Shown here in pieces: positions 46,401 to 58,156 of a stretch of DNA of 64,000 nucleotides (positions within the stretch are counted from its first letter, which is position 1; each line of letters begins with the position of its first letter). The notes beneath the pieces were generated by a model. That model made no database searches, had not been told where the DNA came from, and saw only the letters and a list, made by a program, of their open reading frames with translations. Source of the stretch: Salvia splendens (lineage: Eukaryota; Streptophyta; Magnoliopsida; Lamiales; Lamiaceae); assembly GCF_004379255.2 (NCBI RefSeq), contig NC_056034.1:38484887-38548886 (forward strand), given 5' to 3'. The position numbers and the translations under genes are program-made.

Positions 46401-48118
46401 GGATTTCAGGTTTAAGTATATTAACGGCTAAAATTGCTTTTGTATTAGTAATACTAAGACAAAGGATTAGGAAACTTTTGAAAGTAAAGGTTAGATAATC
46501 AAAAGTTAATAGATCTATTACATCTTTGAAAGCAATATGGATATTTATTAATACACCATTTCTGTATTATAACTTTTGGATATAGTTGTGCTCATGTTAA
46601 TACACCACTCTTTACGTATATTGCTTTCATCTATGCTTTAGTATTACTAATTTACTAATAATAACAGTTTTATGCACAGATTACCAAATATTTGAGGATG
46701 AGAAACTATGTATCTCTACACAGTTTGAAGTGCAAAGGTTAGATACTTTGTATCACTATATTAACAATAACAGTTTTATGAAATGATTAGGAACAGATTT
46801 ACAGAAGATAATATACTAACAATTATAGTTTATACACAGGTTACCAAAGGATTTAAGGATGAGAAATTTTGAAACTCTCACCGTCTAAGTGCAAAGGTTA
46901 TGAATTTATTTAAGGTAATAATTTCATGATTCTTTATGTCATGATTTGCATTTAGAGTTAATTGATTTAAGATAATAATTTCATGATTCTTTATGGCAAT
47001 ATTTGCATTTGGATTTAATATATGATTTCTGTCAGTCAAACAGTGACATTATTGAGTTTGTAATTAAAAAAAATGTTGCACAACGTGTACTGCACAAATG
47101 AAATACAAAAGGTTATATAGAATGATTATACTTTATTTCTTAGATATAATCAACCACCTAACAAATGTGATTTTTATTATCAGGTACATATGGAAGGAGT
47201 GGTGTATTAACATGAGCACAACTATCAGCAGCATTGGGAACATGGAATTTACATTGTTTATTAAATTTTCACAGATTCACATGTGCAGACACAATTTCTG
47301 CATTTAATAGTGTATTATTTGTAATAGATAAACAACTAAATGGACAAAAAAAATAAGTACACAGCAACTCCCATTTTTAAAATGACCATAAGGGTAAATA
47401 AAGATGCTTTGAAGTTTCCCGCCAAAAAGGGCAAATAAGTCCTTTTAACAAACTGGCACTTTAGATTAGTATAGATTCGTCAACATTTTCAAGAACTGTA
47501 CAAGTCAATTCCATGCTATATTTTTTAAATAAGTAAATACCAAACAGGTTCATGATTTCGTTCCATTCACATACTTAACACGAAGTACCTTTTTTGGTTA
47601 AATATCATTTATCTTCCACGAGCTTATGCACTAAACACAACGTAGACAAGGAAAACGACAAAAAGTTCTTCCATTTTTCCTACATTAAACAGTCTTGAAA
47701 TACTCTAACTCTATCTAAGTGTCGAAAATTTTAATATGTCAATAAAAATTCGTTCAAATGCAGGTTAAAATAGAAAAAGAAAAAAAATTCACCATAATCA
47801 TGGATGAAACACAACACAAACACACAATGCAATTCAGATAACTTAACATAACATAACTACAGGCACACACTACATTCTTCGTTTCAGCAGGCTTAGTATC
47901 CGCCCACAAAATTCAATACATAAAACAAACAAACACCTTCGAACCTGGCAGTTGCTGAGAACGAACTGAACCGCGTTGTCGGAATCGAACTCGTAGGTGA
48001 ATAAAAGCGAGTTGGAACGGAACCGCGCCACCACCGGCGGCGAGGCGCTTCCGGAAATCGAGAGCTGCGAGATTGAGGCCACCAAAAAGTCCTGTTCCCC
48101 AAGCTTATTGTTGTCCAT
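37413..48118 (-). CDS. PRMT4: PRMT4/CARM1-like arginine methyltransferase, frameshifted
   Basis: Type I protein arginine methyltransferase acting on histone H3 and other nuclear proteins. Fifteen exons: 48118-47945, 42676-42614, 42280-42178, 41306-41163, 40971-40868, 40779-40681, 40586-40517, 40354-40258, 39918-39864, 39676-39593, 38727-38650, 38486-38385, 38299-38127, 38033-37882 and 37472-37413. Without the lesion this would be about 519 aa, normal for plant PRMT4. Visible motifs: SAM-binding [28 protein letters not shown], the double-E loop ISEPMG, the THW loop ([11 protein letters not shown]) and a Gln-rich tail. Exon 12 is 2 bp short: after EEDLYE the frame meets TGA (about 38467), while DIPL ... 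[13 protein letters not shown] continues in another frame. As read, the protein stops at about 363 aa, losing the C-terminal barrel and THW loop. Intron 1 (5.3 kb) holds a Helitron. Confidence 0.85.
39044..39246. mobile_element. Stowaway-like MITE in PRMT4 intron 10
   Basis: A 203-bp element flanked by TA (39042-39043 and 39247-39248). Left end CTCCCTCTGTCTCACCATAA; right end, reversed, CTCCCTCCGTCCCACCATAA. The near-perfect inverted repeats indicate a fairly young copy. Confidence 0.8.
41560..41993. mobile_element. Probable hAT-like remnant in PRMT4 intron 3
   Basis: The right end reads TTTTAACAACGCTG, resembling the TTTTAACAACACTG end of the hAT-like element at 45498-46301. Both share a GC-rich subterminal region built from GCCCCAGCC units. 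No matching left end or target duplication was found, so the left boundary is approximate. Confidence 0.4.
43242..43469 (-). pseudogene. Helitron helicase C-terminal fragment
   Basis: 75 codons match the PIF1-like helicase end of plant Helitron RepHel proteins: [35 protein letters not shown] and final [11 protein letters not shown]. Upstream codons run into stops. The Rep nuclease and the rest of the helicase are not seen, so the element cannot encode its own mobility. Confidence 0.85.
45337..46803. repeat. Direct repeats inside the Helitron
   Basis: A ~150-bp segment at 45337-45486 recurs in the same orientation at 46649-46803 with roughly 90% identity by eye (shared start AATTTACTAATAATAACAG, shared end AGGAACAGATTTACA). 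A shorter motif AGCACAATTTTGGATTT also recurs at about 46310 and 46392. The nested hAT-like element sits just after the first copy. Confidence 0.7.
45498..46301. mobile_element. Non-autonomous hAT-like element nested in the Helitron
   Basis: An 804-bp element with inverted ends CAGTGTTGTTA (left) and TAACAACACTG (right). It is flanked by a perfect 8-bp duplication TTCTGGAG (45490-45497 and 46302-46309), which is the hAT signature. Both subterminal regions are rich in GGGTCG/CGACCC motifs in opposite orientation. No transposase is encoded. Confidence 0.82.
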
Positions 48119-48790
48119 TTGAGCAAAGAATAATTCAGCTGATTCTACCTAAAAAAATAATTAAAATCGGAAAAAGGAAGCAAGGAATGTATCCGCGTCC
48201 AAAAAGAGAAACAGTTAGGGTTTTCACTGAGAGAGTGGGAGAGGAGGTTTTAGTGCTCAATGGCTTTTTGCTACACTGGTTTTTGTTTGAGGCGCCGATG
48301 ACCCCGTGATCATACCATCTTTGATGCTACGCTCAAATCTAAAATACAATACATAATTAGCTCAAATAATACTCTAAAATCAATAATGAATTTTTAGGAA
48401 AAAATACCTATCTTTTAAGTTTGCACTAAATCCAAATCTAAAAAATTTTCAAATTTGTGTTGAAAAAAAAACATAATAAGAAAATATTTTTTTAAGTTTG
48501 AGATTAGGGTAAAAATGCTTGAAGCAAAATCACAATATTTGATTTGACATTTACACTAAAATGGGTTTTAGTTTAATGTAAATAGTTGGAGATTGTATCA
48601 ACTGTTGCATACTGCAGTGCAATCGGTGACCTGTTGTTACTGATTGGTCCTAATTGTTGAACCTCGTTTGGCTGATTATGAAAGCACACACTCGTAATTT
48701 ACAAAAGATTTTGTGATGTAAATAATTTTATTTTAATAAAAAATGAAAAAACATTACTATATTTTTTCTTTTTTTCTTTTTTATATTCTA
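48119..48790. promoter_or_regulatory. 5' flank of PRMT4
   Basis: Probable 5' UTR and promoter of PRMT4 in the first ~200 bp, where GC content is higher. A TTAGGGTTTTC telo-box-like motif occurs near 48215. Further right the sequence is AT-rich with no gene. Confidence 0.4.
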
Positions 48791-48830
48791 CTAGTATCAC
48801 ACCCGTGCGTTGCACGATCCATTTGATTTT
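48791..48830 (-). mobile_element. Second Helitron 3' terminus
   Basis: On the minus strand, CGTGCAACGCACGGGTG followed by TGATACTAG then T forms a hairpin plus CTAG end, as in the Helitron at 42865. The matching 5' end to the right was not identified with confidence. The AT-rich DNA to the right (up to at least 49.9 kb) is probably its body. Confidence 0.6.
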
Positions 48831-49919
48831 CCTCATACTTATTTTACACTGTGAAATAATTTTCGGAATGATACACATATCATCATGTGAATTCTAAAAG
48901 CATAAAATATATACTAAAAATTCATTATATAAATATATGCAGTTAAATAATAATTTTACTTAAATTCAAAATATTCTACAAATGTAGTATAATTAGAATC
49001 TTTTATCGCTATAATGAATTTATAACAGTACAAATTTTCTAAAATTATGCTTAAATCTTTGTCACTACAATTATCATGATTACACCATTATATACTTTTT
49101 TAAATATTACTTTTATAATTAAGATGTCTTATTTTTTCTTATACTTAAATAACATAACTATTTTCAACCATTTATTTTTTTTCTTAACAAAATATAGGCT
49201 ATAAGTGTAAAAAGTTATGTATCATGAAATCAAAAAAAGCAACACAAAATTGTTAAATGTTAACGATTAATCAATAAATTATGTTATAGAAATAAACAAA
49301 ATTGAGCGAAAAAAATAATTAAATACTATCTGACAAATTTTTCATGTCACATTGTGACTTACTACGCTATAAACTATACAAAATTAAATAGAGAATAAAA
49401 GAACTATTAGACCTGTCATCAATACATCAATACAAAAATTATTTTATAAATACATAATGGATCACCATAAAATAACAAACCTATAGTAAGAGCCGATATT
49501 GTACACATATATAATTCGCACCATAAATTATAAAACCTACTAAAAAATACGATGATTAAATCAATACATTAATATGGTATAACACAAATAAATGAAATCA
49601 TCATCCATCCATTCTCGTCCCAAATATAGAAGAATCCAACACCTGCATGATAATTGCCAAAAAGATTTGCCGACAACGAATGATGCCACCAACACCTTAT
49701 CTTCCCTTCAGATTTCTGTATATCTTCTACATAATCAATTTAAACAGAAAACATCAAAATAATTCTCTACGGTTGACTACCCTACATCCTCCAACACAAT
49801 ACATCAAAACTTTATAAAATTGACGACATTCTCTCATGTGTGGATCTTGTATTTAGTATCTACAACATTTACACGACATCTCTATGGTGCAAAGAAGAAA
49901 TCCTAATAAAACTAACCTC
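48831..49919. other. AT-rich intergenic, probable Helitron body
   Basis: About 1.1 kb of very AT-rich sequence with no ORF of note and no recognised protein remnant. Confidence 0.35.
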
Positions 49920-49921
49920 TA

Positions 49922-50141
49922 CTCCCCCGTCCCCGATTAAGAGTCACTCATTTCTATTTCGGTCCGTCCCCGATTAAGAGTCACTCTTCTTACTTACTAT
50001 ATTTGGACATCAAAAATACCCTAAAAGTCAAAGATGTCTCACATTCTACTACCTAACACTATTTATTACACCACACATTAAAACACTTTCTTAAAACTCG
50101 TGTCCAGTCAAAGAGTGACTTCTAATTGGGGATGGAGGGAG
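49922..50141. mobile_element. Stowaway-like MITE
   Basis: A 220-bp element flanked by TA (49920-49921 and 50142-50143). Left CTCCCCCGTCCCCGATTAAG; right, reversed, CTCCCTCCATCCCCAATTAG. The left arm is partly duplicated (CCCCGATTAAGAGTCACTC occurs twice, at about 49931 and 49968). Confidence 0.75.
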
Positions 50142-50620
50142 TATAAGATAATTAAACATAGAAATAGTAAGACTGATATACCATTGATGATGGATGTCCT
50201 ATGTTGATTACATCATTTTTTTTGTGCAAGAACAATCCATGAAAAAGCTATAAACTCACGGCAGGAAAAGGTAATCTGAAATATACTGTTGATACATGCC
50301 CTTTTATAACCTTCATCTACGGAAATAATTCAATATGATTGTGTCATTGATTATTTAAAAACACCATTATTTAGTGAGAATAGCGTTTAAAAAACGCTTA
50401 CAACCATTTTCATTCATATCTTGAATTTTAGATATAATCAGTTATTCAAAAATTTAACGTACATATTAACGTTTGAAAGTTAATGCGCAGTCCAAGGAGA
50501 TCAATATATAAAAGGAAAATGGAGCTACACAATCTTAGAGGCAACTAATAGCAAGAGATTAATATCAGTTTGCAAGAATAAACGACTCAATTAATTAGTT
50601 TACCTAAATGGTTGACATAT

Positions 50621-50818
50621 TTAATGTCCACATAATATGATTAACTTCCCAAAACTCGCCTAATGATAAAAACCAAACTATAATATAATTGCATTTATAT
50701 CCCTTATATTTAATGTCCACATAATATTTAATGTCCACATAATATAATTTAACTTCCCAAAACTCGCCTAATGATAAAAACCAAACTATAATATAATTAC
50801 ATTTATATCCCTTATATC
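50621..50818. repeat. Tandem duplication, ~108 bp unit
   Basis: Two adjacent near-identical units share TAATGTCCACATAATAT, AACTTCCCAAAACTCGCC and ACATTTATATCCCTTATAT-type segments. The second unit starts near 50729. A short extra copy of TTAATGTCCACATAATA lies between them. Confidence 0.75.
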
Positions 50819-50947
50819 AAATGATTATTCAAAACACCCCAAAACTCGGCCAGATTCTTGAAGAGAGTGGTTTGCATTTAAATATCAAATACAACACCCT
50901 TCTCCCCAAATCAAAGAAATATTAGTACTCCATTGTTTCAATCTTTA

Positions 50948-51495
50948 GAGCATCCACAGTGGATGCCCGATCTAACGTCCGATCGCCCGAGATCGGGCTC
51001 GGGCATCCTCGGGCATCCACTGCAAGCGCTCGAGCCCGAGCCACGCGACAGAAAGATCGGTCGTCCTGATCTCGCGCCCGATCGATCAGGTACCTGATTG
51101 GGCATCCATTGCAGCCCCGAGCCCGAGCCCGATCTCTTCGGTTTTTTGCGTTTTTTATTTTATTTTTTAAATTATTTAAACCCTAATTGGTTTTTTTAAA
51201 GTTTTTTTTAAGTAATTTAGTAATTTAGTTTAGTGATGCTTTTTTTGCTAAGTATGATGTAGTTTTTTTTAATTAAGTAATGTAGTTGTTTTTTCAAATT
51301 TTGTAGTGTTTAATATAATATATTTTGATATTTTAGTAATTTAAAATAAAAATAAAAAACAATAATATTAAAAATTAAAAGCAAATTAAGTTTAATTAAT
51401 ATGACATCCACTGGGGCTCCACCATTGCAGAAAAAAGGGACATGCTAATGTGGCAATCACTAGGGCTCCCACTAGGGCATCTATTGTGAATGCTC
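50948..51495. mobile_element. PIF/Harbinger-like MITE
   Basis: A 548-bp element flanked by TTA (50945-50947 and 51496-51498). Left end GAGCATCCACAGTGGATGCC; right end, reversed, GAGCATTCACAATAGATGCC. The left 180 bp consist of GC-rich repeats of GGGCATCC, GAGCCCGAGCC and CGATC motifs. No ORF. Confidence 0.78.
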
Positions 51496-51498
51496 TTA

Positions 51499-52440
51499 AA
51501 GGTGATAGGTTTGATTTTTCATATTTATGCGATAATTTATGAAGAAAGTGTTCAATATACATAATGATTGGTAGAGTGATATGATCCAAAGCAGTAATTG
51601 AAATGACTAAGTTTGGGCAGGTAAAACAATAATTCGTGTATTCTTGTTGGAGGGGCATGCTAAAGCAAAAGCAGCATGTGTTGTTCCCATATCTTAAAAT
51701 TTCGATTATAAAGAGCCAAAAGTAAGATGCTTCATTAATATTTAATCCCCCGTTGCCAGCTCAAGACTCGATGTGTGTGTCCGCAAAAGCTTCAATCTAT
51801 ACATTCTATACTGCCATATGCAGTAAATTAATTGACAAAAGATTCACAACAAATTAATTTTGATGCAAACACGTTTAACACCTACTTCAAATTTGTAGTG
51901 GAATAAACACAATCTAAATTTACTACTATAAAATGACATAATGTGCCGCATATCACTCTTGAAACAATGTTGTCGAAATACATCAGATGTGTCTACTTTG
52001 CAATGAATTGAAAACATATGTTATTATTGCAATATTTTGAAGAGGGGTTGAAAATTGCTGAACTTTTCAGCAATAGATCATATCTTAAACAATCACCCCA
52101 TTACTATCAATACTGATAGTTTTGGACTTTTGGTCTTTTGGTAGGGGCTGACAAATTTACTGCAAAATTAAATAGAGGAGAGATAGTAGAAAAATAGTTA
52201 CTAGATCCATCTCATTAAAATATTAACTTCCAAAAAATAAAGGCCTAATTTCTTAAAAATATGAGCCCCCCACGAATATGAAGGCCTAATTACTAGAAAG
52301 CCGGCCCAAAACATGTTAGCTCAATCATCTTTCAAATTAAAGCTCAGTCACAAACTGAAATCTCACAATTCAAAATCTAACAAACTTTTATCTCAATTTC
52401 TCTCTCTAGGGCATTTCCAGCAAGGCTTTCGTTCCCAAGA
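51499..52440. other. Intergenic and HSBP gene 5' flank
   Basis: AT-rich intergenic DNA. The last ~200 bp before 52441 contain GGCCTAATT twice and GGCCCA (near 52304), promoter motifs common near plant housekeeping genes, and a CT-rich 5' UTR (CTCAATTTCTCTCTCTAGGG). Confidence 0.4.
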
Positions 52441-54287
52441 ATGGTAAATTACTCCCCCAATCATTCTCTTTTGGGTTTCCATCTATAGTCGTTGATCGTG
52501 CATCTGGATTCTCTTTTCGTTTGCTTTTTACCGGTTTAGCTTATACATTTTGGATTACACCGGTTGTTTTGGATGTGATTTATATGGAATTGCTCGATTG
52601 CATAATTGATCAAATTGTTGTCATTTCATATTGAAAATGTGCAATTTGTTGTCATTTCATATTGAAAATGTCGAGGTTGCATGGGGGCAATATAATTGAG
52701 CTAACTGTAATTTGAATAATCGATTGTTTATTACTTTTTTTTTTGTGATTGTGGATCTACCTATACTACAGAGGATTGGTGTAATGCAGAAGTGACTAAT
52801 GTTGTTGGAGAATAAGGGTGCATCACAAAATAGAAGTTGATATTCTTATTTTGCATCTAATGGTTCGTATAATAATTTGTATGATTAGAATATTTTTGTT
52901 GTGTACCATACAACACATCTGTGCGATATCACGAGTTGTCTGAATTTCCTCTTCTTCAGTGAGTTAGGTATAATGAAAGCCATAACTCATATTATGTGAT
53001 GTTGATGGAATTGTTTCATACAGTGCGTTCTTAACTTCTCGTGTTCTGATAAAGGGTTACAGTGTTTCTTTCACTTATTAATGATATGAATACTACCTTA
53101 CTTAGATACATGCTCGTGTCTTTTATATACAGTATTTCATATTTACAGTTTTATAAGATGTCCGTAAAGTACTCTTGTTCTACCCACGGGGCACTCTAGT
53201 GGAATTTTTGATATTCAATATCGAGTTGATAGTTTCTTTTACAAAACATTTGTCTTCAAAATGAATGCTTGTTTTAACTGTTCTGTCACATTAACTTTTA
53301 CTTTACTTACTAGACGTTGTGGTATTCCTTATAATATTATACTTAAATTGCAGGACGGTCAAGATGATGCTAAACAAAGCACCGCTGACATGACTGCATT
53401 TGTAAGATCTCTCACACATGCTAAAATTTGTGATTGATATGTTTGTAATTTTCATTCATTCAAGATATTAATTAAGTGTAGTTTAGTATTCCGTTAGTAG
53501 TTTCTGTTTTATTGCATGTATGATGAGTCTCAACATCTCATTGTGTTCTTTGAATATTTTCTTTTGTTGCCTTTTCTTTTATGCTGAGGAAGATTGAGTA
53601 TTTGTTCATTCCACCTCACATGTTTGTGATTAGAATATTGTCCACTTGCCAGTATTACTTGTGCTAATATTTCTACTTTTGACTTTTTAGGTGCAAAATC
53701 TTCTTCAGCAAATGGTGAGTGACTATTGTTATAAAGCTAAGTTTCAATTTATGTATTTTGGCTTTTGGATGCTTCCTATTTTATTTACCTTCTTCTTGTG
53801 CAGCAATCAAGATTTCACACAATGTCAGAATCTATCATCTCTAAAAATATCCTTCAGTACTATACATAGTTGCTTCTTCATTTTTTGTGGATGCTGCCTG
53901 GTTTTATTTATGAACACAAGAGTAAATAATTGATTGATCTTGGAAATGGGTAATCGTGGAATCTGTAGTACTCATGATATCTCAAGCATGTTTGACAAAC
54001 ATTCACTACATTAAACAATACAAGTCGTAAGGTACACATGGCATCAGAGACGAGCCCTCAAATTGGTAATTGAACACTGCATCTTTGTCTTTCCATTCAT
54101 GTTCAATTGGTAGTTTTGGCTTGAGTTCCTTAACAAAGCTGCACTTGACGAAATGGGTAACCGGATTGATGAGTTGGAGCAGAGCATCAACGATCTTAGA
54201 ACCGAGATGGGTCAGGAAGGCTCTCCATCGCCTTCAGCTCCAGCGAAGATTAAAGAAGAACCAAAATCTGGAGGAGATAGTTGCTAG
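52441..54287 (+). CDS. HSBP: Heat shock factor binding protein
   Basis: A small coiled-coil protein that binds heat shock factor trimers and dampens the heat response (maize EMP2 family). Five coding exons: 52441-52443 (only the ATG), 53354-53401, 53691-53714, 53804-53846 and 54145-54287, predicting 86 aa, the usual family length. The heptad-repeat core is clear: TADMTAFVQNLLQQMQSRF, TMSESIISKIDEMGNRIDEL and EQSINDLRTEMG. An acidic/Pro-rich tail follows (PAKIKEEPKSGGDSC). The first three introns are GT-AG. The fourth (53847-54144) is AT-AC with a U12-type donor and branch site. The first intron, directly after the ATG, is 910 bp. Confidence 0.93.
53847..54144 (+). other. U12-type AT-AC intron in HSBP
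   Basis: The intron starts ATATCCTT (exact U12 donor consensus) and ends AC. TTCCTTAAC, the exact U12 branch-site consensus, lies at 54126-54134, ten bases before the 3' end, which is the normal minor-spliceosome spacing. Joining 53846 to 54145 restores the codon for Ile in SKIDEMG; no GT-AG choice nearby gives the conserved protein. Confidence 0.92.
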
Positions 54288-54968
54288 TGCTATCTTTGAG
54301 TGTTATTTTTGAGTGCCAGTGATATTTTTAGTGCTATCTTTGAGGAGAAACTATACAAGAATCACTAGGAGCACAATCTTGTGATTGATATTCAACTGTG
54401 TTTTCTAGTCGGAGATTGTTTGCAATTATGCAAATTGGTTCAGCTCTGTACTTCATTTCAAGTTCATTAAAATGAGCTTTCGTTTAGTAAAAATGATGCT
54501 TACCAAAATTATACGTATTGTTACATGCAGAAAAAATTGTTAAAATGCAATCATCATTTACGTAAAATTATGCCATGACATGTTTGCAAGAAATTCCACC
54601 AATTTAATTTTCATGCAATGCCTGCTAGTGAAAAATTACACTCTCTTCGTTCCACAATAAGTGACTGATTTTTCTTTTTTTTTTTCATTTTTAGCAAAAT
54701 ATCTAATTTCTATTATTTTACTTTATTTCATACTTTATTCTTTCTTTATCATCTCTCCTAATTAATTCAATAAATATCCTTTGTCTTATTATAACTTTAA
54801 AACCTTGATTTTTAATAGTACTACTTCATCTTGCGAGTTATTTACACTTCACTCACAAGGCCTATAATGGGTTGGAGTTTCTCCAAACCGAGAGATTATG
54901 GATTGAATCCTACATACTCTCTTTGTCTACATTGCATCTAATTGATTTCTTTTAGGCATGGAATTTTA
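54288..54968. other. HSBP 3' flank
   Basis: 3' UTR of HSBP followed by AT-rich DNA. A degraded Stowaway-type left end (CTCTCTTCGTTCCACAATAA near 54641-54660) is present without a clear partner. No gene. Confidence 0.4.
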
Positions 54969-55182
54969 GGCTATCTCCAAGCATACATCAAATTTCATTT
55001 TGATGTAGAAAACTTTTCCAATCATACTGCTAATTCAACCCCATGTTTGCATTTATTCAGGGAACAACACCAAATTTGAGTGTACTGAAAAAAATTGTGA
55101 GAGTACATACTAAAAAATGGTGTAAATGATTGGAAAATTTTTTTACACAAAAAATGAGATTTGGTGTATGATGAAGATAGTC
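54969..55182. mobile_element. Small PIF/Harbinger-like MITE
   Basis: A 214-bp segment with inverted ends. Left GGCTATCTCCAAGCATACAT; right, reversed, GACTATCTTCATCATACACC. It is flanked by TTA on the left and TAA on the right, so the target duplication is imperfect. AT-rich, no ORF. Confidence 0.6.
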
Positions 55183-55327
55183 TAAATAAAAAAACATTGT
55201 TGGAAAATTAAGGGATCCAAAATCTAAGCCCAAAGTGAAAGATGGACTAAATTTATAATTTTCAAATTTATAACTACTAGTACTACTACTAATATATATT
55301 ATGGGCTGAATTTTAAAATGTATAGAT

Positions 55328-55405
55328 CTGGGCCTAATTATCGGCCCAATACATAGTACGCATATTCGGGCTTATAAATTGCAGGAATCAAGAGATTAGG
55401 GTTTT
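55328..55405 (+). promoter_or_regulatory. RPS21 core promoter: site II and telo-box
   Basis: TGGGCC at 55329-55334 and its reverse GGCCCA at 55343-55348 are site II elements. A TATA-like TTATAAATT lies at 55372-55380 and TTAGGGTTT (telo-box) at 55396-55404. Site II plus telo-box near the start is the known arrangement in plant ribosomal protein promoters and couples them to growth. Confidence 0.7.
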
Positions 55406-55814
55406 ACTCGTCGTTCATCTTCTGCTGCGTGTTGACTGCTCTTCTTCACCAGCTGAGACATTAATCAGGTAAGCTTACGCCCTCGAATTTTACCAAGCTA
55501 GATGCAATCATTGTTGATGAAGTTTTTCATGGTAATTCCCCCCCCCCCCCCGTATTTTTTGTTCCAATTTTTACTGGCCTTGTATCATGTTCATATGGAA
55601 TTGAAAATTAAGCCAATTGATTTTAGGTCGATTTTATTGCGTATAATTGAAGTTGAATTTCTCCTGGAATACATTATGATAGATGTCTTCATAAATTAGA
55701 ACGACTGTTTGGAATTTCTCATAGTCTGCAATATTTCCAATTATCCACATGTATTTATATTCGAATATTTTCTCTTTTGTACAGTCCAAGTAGTGTTCGA
55801 AGAGACCTGTCAAA

Positions 55815-56656
55815 ATGCAGAATGAAGAGGGTCAAAACATGGATCTTTACATCCCACGGAAATGGTATAATACTACATGTGCATTGATGTTTTTATGTTA
55901 CATTCTAAATTCTTCATCTCTTGTTGTTTAGTTTTTTTTTCCGTCTCAATCTGGAGTGTCATAACAATTTTAGAGTGCCAATATTGTCTGTATTTGTGAC
56001 CAGAAACTGATATTTGTCTATTATGTTTGTAGCTCCGCTACCAACCGTCTGATCACCTCCAAGGATCATGCTTCCGTGCAGCTTAACATCGGACATGTCG
56101 ACGAGAGGGGCATTTACACTGGCCAATTCTCTACTTTTGCCCTCTGTGGTTTCATCCGTGCTCAGGTACTTTGTTAGCTGAATCATGTGATGTTAAATGC
56201 CATTTATTTGTAGACTAACTTGTCCATTGTTTCTACAATTTGAATAAAATGTGTTTAAATCTTATTTAAGTCATTTCTCCGGTTATCGTGTAGTTTATGT
56301 TTTAATTATTACTAGTATACATTAGCTAGTTTAATGCTTTTGGACTTGGTTTGTTTGCATCAACGTACTCCTTTTATCGAGAGTTCAATATGTTCACTGA
56401 ACTGCTTTTATACTAATATTGCAAACTGAATCATGAACTCAGTTTCTGCAACAATTTTTCTAATATGCATCTTTACCTGATGCACTCACTCTTTACCTGA
56501 TGCACTCCCACTATTGATTAGTTTTGTTATGCTGCCCCCACATCAAAAAATGCTTTTGGAACTTAACTTGTTCCTGATCTCTCACTTCAGGGTGACGCCG
56601 ACAGTGCTTTGGATCGCCTCTGGCAAAAGAAGAAAGTCGAGGCCCGACAACAGTAG
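55815..56656 (+). CDS. RPS21: 40S ribosomal protein S21
   Basis: A component of the cytosolic small ribosomal subunit. Coding exons are 55815-55864, 56033-56165 and 56591-56656, giving 82 aa, the normal plant eS21 length. A 5' UTR intron (55469-55784, with a 12-base C tract near 55539) precedes the coding start. The sequence [20 protein letters not shown], the motif [20 protein letters not shown] and the end [13 protein letters not shown] match the family throughout. The start is the only ATG in frame upstream of the conserved [10 protein letters not shown] region apart from its internal Met. No lesion. Confidence 0.96.
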
Positions 56657-58057
<1,401 letters not shown>

Positions 58058-58156
58058 TTACTCAGATTTAAGAAGCTGGGTGCATCCCCATCAAAGAGCA
58101 TGGATGTGGGCCCGGACCCACTTTTATTATTTTTTACTCCCGGTCAATTTTGGCAA

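Larger units (their letters stand above)
42865..47475 (-). mobile_element. Helitron in PRMT4 intron 1
   Basis: A 4611-bp element on the minus strand. Its 5' end (47475 downward) reads TCTATACTAATC and is preceded by A. Its 3' end (at 42865) reads CACGGGTGTAAATACTAG and is followed by T. A hairpin (CCCGTGC ATAG CACGGGT type) lies about 10 bases before the CTAG end. These are the standard Helitron termini and A/T insertion site. It contains a helicase C-terminal remnant at 43242-43469, internal direct repeats and a nested hAT-like element. It lies fully inside intron 1 of PRMT4. Confidence 0.85.

Noticed and set aside
49120..52200. A 5' end for the second Helitron near 52190
   Set aside because: A TCTACTATCTC-like sequence occurs on the minus strand but is not preceded by A, and the 3.4 kb between shows no Helitron coding remnant.
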